From contig JAULJL010000001.1 of NCBI GenBank assembly GCA_030761205.1, positions 35,163,145 to 35,227,144 on the forward strand: a DNA stretch of 64,000 nt. Reading direction: 5' to 3'. Source of the stretch: Fremontodendron californicum. Taxonomy: Eukaryota > Streptophyta > Magnoliopsida > Malvales > Malvaceae. The position numbers were made by a program, and so were the translations under genes. Positions 33,711 to 46,406 of this stretch are shown here, one piece after another (the first letter of the stretch is position 1; every line of letters begins with the position of its first letter). The notes under the pieces are model-generated. The model was not told where the DNA came from, did no database searches, and saw nothing but the letters and a program-made list of their open reading frames with translations.

Positions 33711-36466
33711 AATGCTGAAATAATAATTAATAACAAATTTTATAATAACATTTTACATGATTTTAATTGTACATACACCTATACAATCATTAATAAAAAA
33801 AATAGAAAAGTAGTTATAAGTGATTTTAAACTGCTTTGACAATTTGTGAGAAAAAAAAAATCACAAAGTAGTTGTTAAACCTCATTTGCAATGCGTTGTC
33901 GAATTTTTAGCTGCACAGATGCAAAGATACTTAATTAATGAGATCTTCGCCTTCTTCACCAAGATGCCAAAATACCAATTCATGATCCGATCCTTATTAC
34001 CAATCAGTTCAGTTCATGACAGTAGCCTATAAAAAACCAAAACCCAAATTATTGTTCCTGCACAAAGGATCTATCCCAATTTTGATTCATTGGTAGAAAA
34101 AAAGTAGACCATGTACCAGATATTTTTTGGGGCAAACTTTAGTTTGATCTAACAACAAAGAGAAACAAATTGAAAGTCATAAATCTAGAAATGAGTCACT
34201 CTTTGTATATGTTCTGTTACCAATATTTTGATTGCTCAAATGATGCTGAAAATTCTAAATAAGAATTTCTTAATACAGAAGACAAACAAGCAGCTGAGAG
34301 ATCTCTACACGAATTGGTAAGGAATCCAATGGTCAGCAATCTAGATAAATTCAGAATTGATAGAGCTAACAGACTTGCTCTGACTCGCTGTATAATTTTA
34401 CTGCAGGTTCTTAGATCCAATCATAATGGGGATATCCTATTGAAATGCAAGAAATTCTAGGGTCCAATTTGCTTGTATTTTCAAAACTAGACCAGGAGAA
34501 GCTAAAGAGTGGACTGATTTTATTGGTTTAATCATTATACCTCTTTCTACATAAGAGACTGCAAATTTTCTGTGTGTGAACAAGGACCAGGAAGTTCTAA
34601 TGACTGTTAATTTTAAAAAAAACAGTTAGAAATAGTAGTAGTAAAAAAGACATAGTTTAACAGCACAAATGACAGTAAGATCTGTAAATTTATAATTTTC
34701 CTCCATGGACAAGGAAAAGCTTATAGTTAAAGTATTATTTAGAAGAAGATGGCGTGGTGATGTTGAGAAAACATCAATTATCCCCAAACAAAATTTGACC
34801 TGTTGGTGGCCTTAGTCTATTCTCTACAGACCACAGTTGACTCATTTGCAAATGCTTTTAATACTCTACTGTACTACAAAATTTATAAATACACAAAATC
34901 ATTGCTGACATTCTGACCACCCACTACTTTTAGTCTCTTCTTCTTCTTCTTTTCTAATTCAATTAAAAAAGAGAATAAAGGTTATTAATCAACAAATAAT
35001 CAACATCACATAATTTGAATTTTCTGATTATTTTTAATTCCACTGTTGATTAATTTTGTACGACCCTATTTCATAAAGATGACAGTTTAAACCAAGGTAA
35101 TAGTCACATTAAAGTAGTAGCTAGAAAGATCGTGACAACAAGACGACAATGATGATGATTTCAATGAAAATCCTCACAGTAAACCAGCAGAAAAGGGTAA
35201 CAAGAGCAACCAAGTAGTGCATTCATCTCCATAACCATGATATATATTAAGGAAAACCTTTTGCAATATGACAGGATTGGATAAGTTAAATATCAAAATA
35301 TAAAAGAGAGTACATATTAAAGGGAAAACCTGGAGGATCCAATAAAGTTTTGATCAACTGCCTCCAGTCTCATTTTTCTGAAGGTAGTTTCTGAGTGTGT
35401 TTGTTATCTTCATTAGGTGACCATGTCCTCTTTTCACGTTGGCTTTGTCACAGAATTTCACGCAAAAGACGGAGACCACAAGTCTGCATTTCAAAGGTAA
35501 GGCCAATAACTTTATAGTAAAAAAATAAAAATAAAATAGAAGCATATTTTTAATTAACAATATTATTATGAAATGAAAACAACAATTAAATTTACCTCAT
35601 CAGCTAGTATCCAGCAATATAACCAAATCGGCAAGAGCCAATTCACGTCTCGTACAACATTGTTCTAGTGCTCTCCTTTCGCTTCCTACCCTTTCCTCTT
35701 TACCCATTACCCCATTGCTTTTAGTGTACTTTGTACAGTCCTTTACTAAAAGCATTTCAACAGAAAGATTTTCAATCATAATCTAATTTATAAACTAATG
35801 ATGAATGTGTCGAGGTTAGAAGCAAACAACAAAGTATCGCAAATTAAAAATTCTGAAAGAATAAATAGCTAAAAATGAAAGTTCCAAACAAAGGCAGAAC
35901 TGTAGATTAAGAGTTTTAAAAACATACGATTTTTCTACCACTGAGTTTGGTTCACTCTTGCTAGAGCCAATGCACCTATCTTCCCTCATATTCCTTTCAG
36001 CAGCAGACATTTCTTGAAATGGGCCTTTAACAACAAGAAGAATACTCCTATCCAGAACACTGATATTAATAGAGACAATTTATTTGATTGCAACCAAGAG
36101 TGCCATCAACCTACGCATGAACAAAATTATTAAGGAACAGAGAATTAAAAAGAGGTAAAACAGAAACAAAGAATTAAAATAAATGACTAGTATACAACAT
36201 TAAACAAGAAATTAAATTTTAAGAGGTTAGTTTAATATTAACAAGAAATAAAAGCATTACAAGGAACAAAGGAAACTATAGTTTTATCAATTGTTAAAAA
36301 TTTCAATACGATGCTAAAATAAATCCATAGAAACTTGTGAACTATTTTAAAACGCCAAGCAAACAAAGACCCACTTTAATTGATGAACTTAAAACTTTTC
36401 TAATTGTCAAGCAAACAAAGACCCACTTTAGTTAATGAACTTAAAACCTGAACAATAAAACTAAAA
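33711..36466. other. Unassigned sequence with a MYB exon relic
   Basis: No complete gene was found. A plus-strand open stretch at about 34262-34410 (EDKQAAERSLHELVRNP...) followed by TTTACTGCAG looks exon-like, but I do not recognise it. The MYB fragment lies at 35353-35460. Confidence 0.4.
35353..35460 (-). pseudogene. R2R3-MYB first-exon relic (R2 repeat)
   Basis: Minus-strand translation gives CDKANVKRG, then, one base out of frame, WSPNED, then back in the first frame NTLRNYLQKNETGGS and a stop where Trp is expected. This matches the start of the R2 repeat in plant R2R3-MYB factors (pattern CDKANVKRGPWSPEED...LKNYLxKxGTGGxWI). A one-base deletion in the Pro-Trp codons and a compensating insertion explain the two frames. 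The usual MGRAPC start and the later R2/R3 helices are not found nearby, so it is a fragment and not a functional gene. Confidence 0.65.
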
Positions 36467-36862
36467 TGTTACGATCCCACGTTAAAAAATAAATAACCTT
36501 GGGTTTATATGGACCTAGACTTTCCCACCTCAATAGCTAGTTTTTGGGATGTAGTTTTTCAAAAGTCCATATCAATTGGTATCAGAATCAGCCCCACCTT
36601 GATGGGACCAGCACTCGGAGTGGTGGCTCACGGAGTGGTGGTATGTGGAGTGGTGGCCTAGACCCAAAAAGGGAAAAAAAGATACCAGTCGTGACCAACG
36701 TGACTGTGACCAATAAGGACGTTGGTCTTCCAAGCGTAGCGTGGTATTTTGTTACGATCTCACGTTGGAAAATAAACGACTTTCTTGAGGGGTTTATATG
36801 GATCTAAGCTCTCCCACCTCAATAACTAGCTTTTGGATGTGGTTCTCCAAAAGTCCATATCA
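36467..36862 (+). mobile_element. Small TRIM retrotransposon (396 bp)
   Basis: The LTR-like repeats 36467-36574 (108 bp) and 36750-36862 (113 bp) start TGTTACGATC and end GTCCATATCA. The primer-like site TGGTATCAGAATCAG follows the left copy. A perfect TAAAA duplication lies at 36462-36466 and 36863-36867. The 175-bp interior has GGAGTGGTGG repeats and no coding function. Confidence 0.85.
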
Positions 36863-37828
36863 TAAAATTATGTACCAAACATCTAGAAATTGAATTCCTT
36901 CCATTTCCAAAAGCAACAGTTGAAATTAAAAGTACACAAATGCACAAATGAAAAGCCGATTCCAAGATAAAAACATGCAAAAAAATAAAACTCAAGAAGA
37001 GCTCTACAATAGGGTCTACTAACCCTACTAGAAACAATCAGTTAAACTTTTTTTAAGCATTAATTCAATAACCCTAGTCAAACACACATACACAACAATT
37101 TCTGAATACTTAACCTAAAAAGTATAAACAAAGGATTTTGTGAAATTGAAATTTTTTTGCTTCAACTAGTACAGCGGAGAACGAAAAATTAGTCCCAAAA
37201 ATATATTAATTAGTTTTAAAATAAAATTATAACCTGGACAATGAACCAATCGGCGGCTGACATATAGGAGAGCAATAGAGAAGAGATGGTAAGAGATGAA
37301 TAACCTCTAGAGGGAACGAGATGGCTTGCGCTATCACGATAGAGAGACGATTATGGGGCCTTTTGAAAGGTTTGCCACTGACTCACGTTGGAGGATGGTT
37401 CATGGGTCGGGACTTACGGTTTTATTTGTTGGACTTGAGGGCAACGACTGTTGCACACTGGTGGTGTCGTGGTGGTCCAAGTGGACTCAAGGCTGGTGGG
37501 TGGTGGTTGTGTGTTAGGGTTTGGATGGGGAAGACTGAAGAAAACAAATATAGAAGAAGAGGCTACTGCACCTAGTTGTTGAGTTGCGATAAAAAGAGAA
37601 GAAAAATAAAGGTGCGGCACTGGTGGGGACTGGAAGAAAAGCATATGAGGTGGTTCCTAGTTGCGAAAACTGGTGGTTATCTTTTTTTTTTTTTTGATAG
37701 TTGAAAACTGGTGGTTATCTGACTGAAGAGAGAAGAGAAGAAATAGAGAGAGGCATTTGGCAGAGATGTAGTGAACAAATTTTTTGGGTATAGTGTTTTT
37801 TTTGGTATTAGGGATTTGGATGGGTAAA
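36863..37828. other. Unassigned sequence
   Basis: No gene was recognised. Short open frames at 37321-37575 lack similarity or splice context that I can defend. Confidence 0.4.
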
Positions 37829-38005
37829 TACTTTTCAATTAATAAAGTACTAGCTTTAATGACACATGTAAATGGAAGTGAAAAATTTTCTCATCTAGAA
37901 AAAATCTGTATAATCATAGAAATAAACAATAATAATATATCATTAATTGTTGATTTTTGATAAGCGTGTAAAGAAACTCATTATGATTTTTAAAAATATA
38001 AAAAA

Positions 38006-39437
38006 GGCTTAAATAAAAAATTCTCTCTAAACTATATTTTTTTTTCAATTTGATACTTAAAGAATTTTTATCCCAATAAGATATCTATACTATAATTCCG
38101 TCAAACAGATTGGTACCTGACACTAACACCGTTAAATAAATACTGATATGACAAATAGCATCCAACGAGATCGTGACACGTGGCACAAATGCCATGTCAG
38201 CCCTAATTCTATGATGCCACATCATCAATGAAATAAAAATATATATTAAAAATTCAAACAAATAACAAAAAAAATTAAAATTCACATTTTTAAAAAAAAA
38301 AATCAAAAAATTCGAAAAACAAATACAAAATTTGAAAAATTCAAAAAATTGAAAAATTGAAAAATCGAAAAAATTATAAAAATTCAAAAAAAAATTTAAA
38401 AATTCATATGTTTTTAAAAAAATCAGAAAATTCAAAAAAAAAATTAAAAAATAGGAAAAAATTATGAACAATTCAAAAAAATCACAATTTTATTTTTAAA
38501 AATAAAAAATTATAAAAAAAGGAAAAAAATTTAAAGAAAATTTAAAGAAAATTTTAAAAATCTAAAATTTTCAGATTTTTAACATAAAAATAGAAAAAAA
38601 TCACAAAAAATAGAAAACATTATAAAAATTCAAAATAAAATAATAAAAAAATCTTAAAATTCTAAAAAAATATTTCAAATAATTTTTAAAAAGATTTAGA
38701 AAATTAAAAAAATTAAAAAAAGATTTTAACTTTTATTTTTTTTAAAAAAATCCGTAAAAAAAATTAAAAAATAGAGAGAGAAAGAGAGGAAAAGAGAGAG
38801 GCGTCGGCCGACCGCAGTCTGGCTGGTCTCCCCCTACTCTTTCTCTCTCTTTCCTTCTCTCCGCCGATTCCCCCCTCTCTCTACCTCTCCCGATTCGCCC
38901 TCTCTCCTCCCGGTTCTCCCTCTCTCTTACCGGCCTGAGGTCGATTGGTGGCTGGCCGACCCCTTTGCTGGCCCTCTTTTTCCTCTTTCTTTTTTCATTT
39001 TTTTTTCATTTTTTAAAAAAAATGTGATTTTTTTATTTATTCCTATTTTATAATTTTTATAATTTTTTTGAATTTTTGAATTTATAAAATTATTTTGAAT
39101 TTTTTAATTTTTATTTTGTTTTTTTTCTAATGTTTTTGAATTATTTTAAATTTTTTTTTTTGAATTTTTTTTAAAACTTTTAACATTTGATCTGTTATTG
39201 ATGACGTGACATCATAAAGTTAGTGTTGACATGACATTTTTGCCACGTGTCAAGCTTTCATTGGTTGCTATTTGCCATGTCAGCATTTTATTTAACGATG
39301 TTAGTGTCAGGTACCAACCTGTTTGACGGAATTATAGTATAGGTATCCGATTATGACAAAAAAAATTTTAAGTATCAAAATGTTTAGGTACTAAAATGAG
39401 AAAGAGAATATAGTTCTGGCAATTTTTTATTTAAGCC
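38006..39437. mobile_element. Mutator-like MITE/foldback element, 1.4 kb
   Basis: The ends are GGCTTAAATAAAAAATT on the left and AATTTTTTATTTAAGCC on the right, with inverted repeats of about 230 bp (shared CTATACTATAATTCCGTCAA and GTACCTGACACTAAC). A perfect 9-bp duplication TATAAAAAA lies at 37997-38005 and 39438-39446. The interior has A/T-rich AAAATTC strings around a CT-rich core (38780-38960) and no gene. Confidence 0.88.
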
Positions 39438-39594
39438 TATAAAAAACTGTTTGAAAGAACGTGTATCATTAATTGTTGGTTTTTGATAACCGTGTAGAGA
39501 AACTCATTACGATTTTTTTTTTTTTTGAAAAGCATGATTAATTGCAAAAAAGATGTCCTTTTACAAACCAGAAAACAGCATGCTGCAAACAAAA

Positions 39595-42500
39595 CTAAGG
39601 ACTATAAAACAACAAATCTGACACCCTATTAACACCAGATTTGGCTAGCTTATCAGCCTCTCCATTAGCCTCCCTCAAAATATGAACAATTTCCCAGTTT
39701 TGAACCGCATTTCGAACAAATTCTAGAGATCTTATAAATCTCGAAATCCGCCATGGGGCTCTACTCGAATTCCTAACCCAAGCAACAACTATCTGGCAAT
39801 CACATTCAATTATAAGTTTATGCGATAGCATCCAAGACGAAGCACCAAAAATGATGAAGGCTTCTTTGACGGCCCTTAATTCAGCCTCAAATGCCTTAGC
39901 AGAACCGATAGATTTAGAAAAAACTGCTTTCACCATACCTTGATTGTCGCGCAAAATACCGCCAATCCCCGCAGGACCAGGGTTACCACGCGCCGAACCA
40001 TCGACGTTGAACTTAAGGCAGCCGGCAGGTGGCTTACTCCAAGTCACATCAACACCAACTTTCATTTCCCTCTTCAATCGACAAATAGCAGGTGACCACT
40101 TGAACTGCGAAAACAGCCCTTCCTCACAAGGCCATTTAGCCTTGGACCATAAAGCGAGTCTGAGTCTAATAGAGTCCAGTAACTGCCAAACAGCAACATT
40201 TTTCCTATTAAACACAATATCATTCCTGTGCAACCAAATAGACCAAAGTGCAACAAAAAATAACATTCTCCACAATTTGCTGCAATAATTCGCTGGGAAC
40301 GCATGCTGCCACGCAAGAAAAAAACCCACGGCACTCCTTGGCGTGGACCAAGAAATACCCCAAGAGAGACAGCAATGAGCCCACACAAACCATGAGACTC
40401 TGCATGTAAAAAACAGATGCTCTGTAGTTTCAGGCATCAGATTGCATAGTGGACACAGAATCGGACCATTAACAATAAGGCCTCTCTTGCTGAGTTCAAC
40501 TTTGGTAGCAACGCTGCCTCTCAAAACTTGCCAGCAAAAGATTTCCACCTTCGGAGGCGCATAACCGGCCCATATAAATTTCCAATGATCCCATTTTAGT
40601 GAGGACTCACTCAACACAGAATGGCAGAAAGAATTAGACGAGTAAACGCCACTATAGGTGTGCTTCCAAACAACTGAATCAAAGGAGTTTCTGACGAGCA
40701 CTTGTTTGCCCAGCAGATCCAACAGGGATTCCCACTGCTGAAGCTCCCAATCGAACAATCTTCTTCGGAGGTTAACCTTCCAATGCCATTGATTATTAAG
40801 CCATTTGCCAAAATCCGCTACTTTCCCGCTTTTAGAAACAGCTACCGCAAAGACTCTTGGAAACTGCTCTTTAAGGATAACGCCTTCGATCCATTCATCC
40901 TGCCAAAAATTAATGGAGCTGCCATCACCTGGAAAAAAACACAACCCAGCAGACAAAAAAGGATGAAAATGATTTGAAGGCATAAGGGGTCGAATAATGT
41001 TTTTCCAGGTTGGGGACATTTTCCGATTCCAGCTGCATGAAGGAAACAGATTTCCCACCGATGACTCATATTTCCCGGCTATGACTGATCTCCATAAAGA
41101 GAAACGCTCATTCCCAAATCTCCAGATCCATTTATTGAGCAGCGCTCTGTTCTTAAGCCTTAAATCAACTAGACCGAGTCCTCCAAATTCCTTGGTATTA
41201 CAGACAGACTTCCAATTAACCATATGCATCTTCTTCACCGACGAAGAACCACCCCAAAGGAATCTTCTGACCATTCTATCCAGCTCATCAGATACAGTAT
41301 GAGGGATTTGAAGTAGGGACATATAATAAATGGGCAGAGAAGACAACACCGATTTAATAAGAGTCAATCTGCCCCCAATGGAGAGTAAATTACCTTTCCA
41401 GCCGGCAAGCCTCTTGTTGAATTTCTCAATGATAGGACTCCACAGTGAGATAGAGTTCGCTCCGTGCCCCAAGGGGAGACCGAGATAAAGGGAGGGGAGA
41501 CGACTGCTTAGACAACGGATATCCGAAGCCCACCGATCAGTGACACTTTGCTCCACCCCAACTCCAAAAAGACTGCTCTTTTTCAAATTAACTTTGAGGC
41601 CTGATAACAACTAAAAGCATTTTAGAATTCTTTTAACATTCCTAACCTGCTCCACCAAAGGCTCACAGAAGATAATTGTGTCATCCGCAAACTGAAGATG
41701 AGATATGGACACCGACTCCTGATCAATAACCATACCCCTGAAAAGGCCGATGGAAGTAGGCTTATTAAGAAGTAAGCTCAAAACTTCAGCAACCAGATTA
41801 AACAATAAGGGGGAGAGGGGATAGCCTTGTCTCAACCCTCTACTCATCCTGAACTGTTCCGTTGGCACCCCATTAACTAGGACTGATAATGAAGCTGAAG
41901 ATAAACATGACTGAATCCAAGTCTTCCACTTATCTCCAAAGCCCATTCTACCCATAACAAAATCAAGAAAGGACCAATCCACACAATCATAGGCTTTTTC
42001 GAAATCTACCTTAAATATCATACCACCCTCTCCATTAGTCTTCATAGAATGAATAACCTCATTGGCAATTAAGGAGCAGTCCAGAATTTGACGCCCCGGG
42101 ATGAACGCGAACTGGTTTTGCCCAACAATTTCCCCCACCGATTGCCTCAGGCGATTGGCAAGAACTTTGGCTAGAATTTTATAAACACTGCCCACCAAGC
42201 TGATAGGACGGTAATCACTAATGGAGCACGGAGAATCACATTTAGGTATAAGAGAAATAAAAGACGCATTTAAACAGTTATCAATACAACCAGTGCTATG
42301 GAAATTATTCATGAACGACATAACCTCACCCTTCACCGTGACCCAGAAGGACTTAAAGAAATTTAGATTAAAACCATCCGGCCCCGGAGCTTTGTTGCCA
42401 TCGCAGCCTTGGATGACACCCCAAACCTCTTCCTCCGAGAAAGGCCGCTCAAGATTAGACGAACGTTGCGCTGATAATGACTTAAAGCTGCACTTGAGAT

Positions 42501-44277
42501 CTTTGAGCCTGACTACCTTTGTAGAGTTAAAACGGTTTTTGAAATACGACCCAATGGCCTTCTTGAGATCCCTAGGTTCATCGAACACCTTCCCATCAAT
42601 CAACAATTTCCCAATATGGTTCTTACGACTCCTAGCTGTGGCGACAATATGGAAAAATTTAGTATTCCTATCACCCTCTTGTGCCCATTTTAATCTCGAT
42701 TTCTGAAGCCAAGTTTGTTCTTCGATACGATACAGTGACCATAAATCAGTCTTCTTATTCCATAACTCTTCTCGCAGCTGGTTCCCCACCTGCCCCTGTT
42801 GTACACTCTGTTCGAGGCCAGCAATCTCCTTTTCAAGTTCCACAATGTTGTAGAAATCGGCCTTATGGTGCCTAACAGACCAGTCTTTAATGGCTGGTTT
42901 GAGATTTTTCAACTTGAACCATAAACCCCACCCCGAAAGCCGAGAACATCCTGTAGAATTCCAAGCAGTCTGGATAACAGAATGAAAGCTCCTATCTTCC
43001 AACCAGTTGTTGAAGAACCGAAAAGGTTTGGGCCCCCAATTGACGCTCTCTTCAACAATCAACACTGGATTATGATCGGAAAGAGAACGGGGAAGAGCCT
43101 TTTGTTTGATTGAAGGCCATAAAGCAACCAGACCAGGCGATAAAAAGGAACCTATCCAATCTGCTGAAGGATGGAACGACCCTATTACTGGTCCAAGTAT
43201 ATTTTTCTCCTGACATCGGCAGATCTATAAGTTCAGCTTGATTAATAAAGTTTGAAAACAGCAACATAGGAGTAGTGCTGAACACTGATCCGATTTTCTC
43301 ATCAGGGCTTCTAACCACATTGAAATCACCCCCTAGACACCAAAGACAGTCGTAACCCTGTAACTAGGGATGGCAAAACCCGATCCGACCGATGGATTTC
43401 GAACCGATCCGATCCGAATGGAGAGGTTTTCTTTTTTGAACAATGGAGGCGGGGCGGGGCGGGGCGGTTTTTTTTGTCTGAAAGGCGGGGATGGAGCAGT
43501 TGTGGTAATTGCCTGCTCCGCACCGCCCCGCCCCGAATAGTGAAATTACAATTTTACCCTTACATATTTAGCTTTTAAATGAATAATAAAATAATATAAT
43601 TAAACTTATTATTTTTATGTTTATATTTAATTTATTTTTAAAATGCTTTATTATTTGAAAAAAATAAAAATAATTAATAAATATCAAATGGGGCGGAGCG
43701 GGGCGGGGCGGTTATGGATGTAACCGACATCCATGGAGGTGGTAGTGGTATTGAAATTTCAACATCCATGGCGGAGCGGGGCGGGGCGGGGCGGGGCGCG
43801 GAGCAGTACAATGGCGGGGCGGGGGCGGATACTGCAAAATCCGCCCCCGCCCCGCTCCATTGCCATCCCTACCTGTAACACACCCACAAGCTCATCCCAA
43901 AAGGCAGCTCTTTCACCTTCCTCATTTGGAGCATAGATATTCACGAACCCACATCTTATATTGTTCGCCTTTAACGAGCCAATCAGAAGAATGAAACGAG
44001 GTAAAATAATTTTCGACTCAACTAAGAAAAAGTCCTTCCGCCAGAAGATAATGAGACCCCCAGCAGAACCCACCGACGCCGAGAATTCCATCTCAACAGG
44101 GGAGCATCCCCAGACCTTTCTAATAAACTTTGAATCAATAGACTGAAGTTTTGATTCCTGAATAAAAACCATCTCTGGCCTCCAATTCGAAACCAAATTC
44201 CTCAAGGCCATAACCTTAATACTACCTCCCAGTCCCCTAACATTCCATGAAATAATCTTCATTAAGAAAAGAAACAC
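39595..44277 (-). pseudogene. LINE ORF2: endonuclease, reverse transcriptase, RNase H, broken
   Basis: It starts at M(FLFLM)KIISWNVRGLGG, 33 bp after the ORF1 stop. An AP-endonuclease (IQESKLQ, FVNIYAPN; after the MITE GGDFNVVRSPDEK, YTWTSN) is followed by reverse transcriptase (KAPGPDGFN, PISLVGSVYKILAKVLANRL, KVDFEKAYDCVDW, LRQGYPLSPLLFNL, catalytic FADD at about 41680), a CPLC...HLFFTC zinc-binding region and a type-I RNase H (FNVDGSARGNPG, AELRAV, IIECDC, REANGEADKLAK). Breaks are a 507-bp hAT MITE (43365-43871), a frameshift in a T-run at about 43143, and a TAG at 41611-41613 in place of a sense codon in CFxLLSGLKVN. All catalytic motifs I looked for are present, so inactivation is fairly recent. 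Confidence 0.9.
43365..43871. mobile_element. hAT-like MITE inside LINE ORF2, GGGGCGG-rich
   Basis: The ends are TAGGGATGGCAAAAC and TTGCCATCCCTA. The 8-bp duplication CCTGTAAC lies at 43357-43364 and 43872-43879. Both halves carry GGGGCGGGGCGG runs around an AT-rich centre, so the element can fold. Removing it rejoins the endonuclease reading of ORF2. Confidence 0.88.
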
Positions 44278-44309
44278 ACCTGATAACGAAACAAAAACGC
44301 AGTGGACTG

Positions 44310-46340
44310 TTACTCATTTGCCTCACGATCTTCCTTTTCCAGTTGAGCAAAACCATCGATGATATCCTGCTTCACCCCATGGAATTCGATCCCCAGCTCA
44401 GTACTGACTAGCCATGTCGCCTCAGCCTCCTTCAAGATATTCTTATTCCTTGATCTGATATCACTATCCGAAACAGATAGCTCAAGGTGGTTTAGGTCCT
44501 CGCAACTAACATTATCGCAGATCACTCTCAACTGTTTCCTAATTTGCCTCCTCTTCCTCACTGCAGAAATGATGGACTTCCTCGGTACTGGAACCTTCTT
44601 CTTCTTATAGATCTTCTTCAATTTTTTGGAACCCTCCTTCTTCCTAAGTTTCCTGCTCGATCTCAGTCGCTTCATAGGAGCAGAATCCATAGGGCACACG
44701 ATGGAAGGGCTTAACTCTCGGACCAACAGAGTAGGAGAGGGGCTATTGACAGTGCCCAATAAATCCAACCCATTAGACTCCACAAGTTGAAGGCCCACTC
44801 TCACTTCAACAGATGACCCAGCAGCCCCATTATGGCCCCCATTCACGAGAGCCCCACCATCCCATTCCCAATCACGGAGAGAGTCGGCGACACGCGAACC
44901 ACATACTGAGCCTTCGCTGATACCTTCATTAATTGGGGACACAGGGCAGGCAGCATGCACCAACCCGCCCACCAAACTGCCAGATTGCACAGGAATCGAA
45001 AAAGCTTTGCTTACCTCATCAAAGTTTTTGCGCCGTACGGAGGGAGCCGTGCACTGAATCGCCATGCATCTGAGATTGCCCTCAGACAACGGAACTTTAC
45101 CCCTAATCTCTTCGGTAACTACCTTGTTAGGAGAGGAGCCTGGTGATTCATGCGGCAATGGAACAGAAAATGAGCCAACTCGAGCTCTCATGTTAGCAAC
45201 ACCCGTTGGGACCTCTGGAACTGAAACTGAGATTTTAAAAGATTTATCCCTCACCGTGACTAACACAGAGGACGGGATACTCAGCTTGCTATCAACCAAT
45301 ATTAACATGCACGCAACGTCGAATCTCCTCCTATTTGCTGTGTTTTCATCAAGTCTGATAAAAGAACCCCATCTGTTACCCAAAGAACTGAAAAACCCTT
45401 CATGCCAAACCTGTAACGGCACATCAAACAAGTTAACCCAGACAGCAATCTCTTTGTTGAGGACAACATCATTCCACGGTTCAATGGTCTCATACCAGGG
45501 GGCCAAACATTCACTTCTATCGTTGAGGACAAGATCCATATGTTCTACACTTTCGAAAATAACAAGAACCGAGACACCCCCCATCGGACATACCTGACAG
45601 TGAATACCTTCTAAAACCATGGCCTCTTGAACCGATTCGATATAAGCTTCCTTCATCAATCTTCCTTTAGCACTCCTTGATAACCACTCCATTTCAGCCT
45701 TAGGAATTTGCAAATTGAAACTGCACTCCCTCTCAGACAAATTGACCCGATTCATATGAGGAGTCGGGTTGGGAAACCCAGGCGGCAAAAGGTCTTCCAC
45801 TTCGATGTAAACAGCCTCCTTGTGAGGCAAGCCCACAAGAACTTCTTTGTACGATCTATTGACACCAGAATGATCGGAAACCTTACCCTTAGACCCAACG
45901 CCTTCCCCGACTCGGACAGATGGGAGTTCCGATTGAGATCTACTTCTGTTAATGTCAAAATGATCATGGACCAATACCTGAGGCCCTCCGCCTTCCACGC
46001 TTCTGACAGATGGGTTATCCGAATGGTATCTTCTACTATCCGACCAGCCATGAGAGGCTTTATTCACTCTTATCATTCGACCATCGATCATCCTATTGTT
46101 TCCTTCTTTGATGGCCTCCTCCATCTCATGTTGTAGCTTGTATCTGACAAAGGCAAATGTATAAGGTCTCTTAGGTTGTTTCCTAGATACGAAAACATCC
46201 ACCACTTTCTCGAACAGCCCAAACAACTCCCATAGTGCTTGTCTAGAGACCCTGGGACTCAAGTTCCCAACAAAGACATTGTGTAAGCTATCTCTCCATA
46301 AACTCCCCATGAAACTCTGCCCCGAAGACTTCAATAACAT
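44310..46340 (-). CDS. LINE ORF1 protein, RRM plus DUF4283-like, 676 residues
   Basis: The frame is open from the ATG at 46340 (a second Met, MGSLW, at residue 11). Residues 20-95 form an RNA-recognition motif with RNP2 VFVGNL (22-27) and RNP1-like RPYTFAFVRY (58-67, aromatic positions kept). Residues about 230-390 resemble the DUF4283-type domain (WVNLFDVPLQVWHEGFFSSL, WGSFIRLDENT). The tail is basic (RKLRKKEGSKKLKKIYKKKK, a likely nuclear signal) and then acidic. In plant L1 elements such a protein binds LINE RNA in the particle. There is no internal stop, unlike ORF2. Its stop lies 33 bp before ORF2. Confidence 0.9.
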   Translation of the reverse strand: MLLKSSGQSFMGSLWRDSLHNVFVGNLSPRVSRQALWELFGLFEKVVDVFVSRKQPKRPYTFAFVRYKLQHEMEEAIKEGNNRMIDGRMIRVNKASHGWSDSRRYHSDNPSVRSVEGGGPQVLVHDHFDINRSRSQSELPSVRVGEGVGSKGKVSDHSGVNRSYKEVLVGLPHKEAVYIEVEDLLPPGFPNPTPHMNRVNLSERECSFNLQIPKAEMEWLSRSAKGRLMKEAYIESVQEAMVLEGIHCQVCPMGGVSVLVIFESVEHMDLVLNDRSECLAPWYETIEPWNDVVLNKEIAVWVNLFDVPLQVWHEGFFSSLGNRWGSFIRLDENTANRRRFDVACMLILVDSKLSIPSSVLVTVRDKSFKISVSVPEVPTGVANMRARVGSFSVPLPHESPGSSPNKVVTEEIRGKVPLSEGNLRCMAIQCTAPSVRRKNFDEVSKAFSIPVQSGSLVGGLVHAACPVSPINEGISEGSVCGSRVADSLRDWEWDGGALVNGGHNGAAGSSVEVRVGLQLVESNGLDLLGTVNSPSPTLLVRELSPSIVCPMDSAPMKRLRSSRKLRKKEGSKKLKKIYKKKKVPVPRKSIISAVRKRRQIRKQLRVICDNVSCEDLNHLELSVSDSDIRSRNKNILKEAEATWLVSTELGIEFHGVKQDIIDGFAQLEKEDREANE

Positions 46341-46406
46341 ATTTTGTGTTACTACTTGTTACTTGATACTCTCTTGTTACTGTTCTCTCTTTTATATCTC
46401 TCACCG

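Larger units (their letters stand above)
39513..46345 (-). mobile_element. L1-type LINE with RRM-bearing ORF1
   Basis: A poly(A) tail (plus-strand poly(T), 39513-39526) lies left of a two-gene non-LTR retrotransposon: ORF1 (44310-46340), then ORF2 with endonuclease, reverse transcriptase, zinc-binding region and RNase H (44277-39595). It interrupts the left arm of the inverted repeat. The sequence ACGATT before the poly(T) (39508-39513) recurs at about 47418, not at the apparent LINE start, so the inserted unit may run to 47417 and include unrelated upstream segments. Confidence 0.9.

Noticed and set aside
37321..37644. Overlapping short frames on both strands as a host gene
   Set aside because: No conserved domain, no splice context and equal openness in three frames.
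32335..37795. A single large CACTA element from 32335 to a TATAGTG near 37790
   Set aside because: The right end does not match the left, no 3-bp duplication is visible and no transposase lies between.
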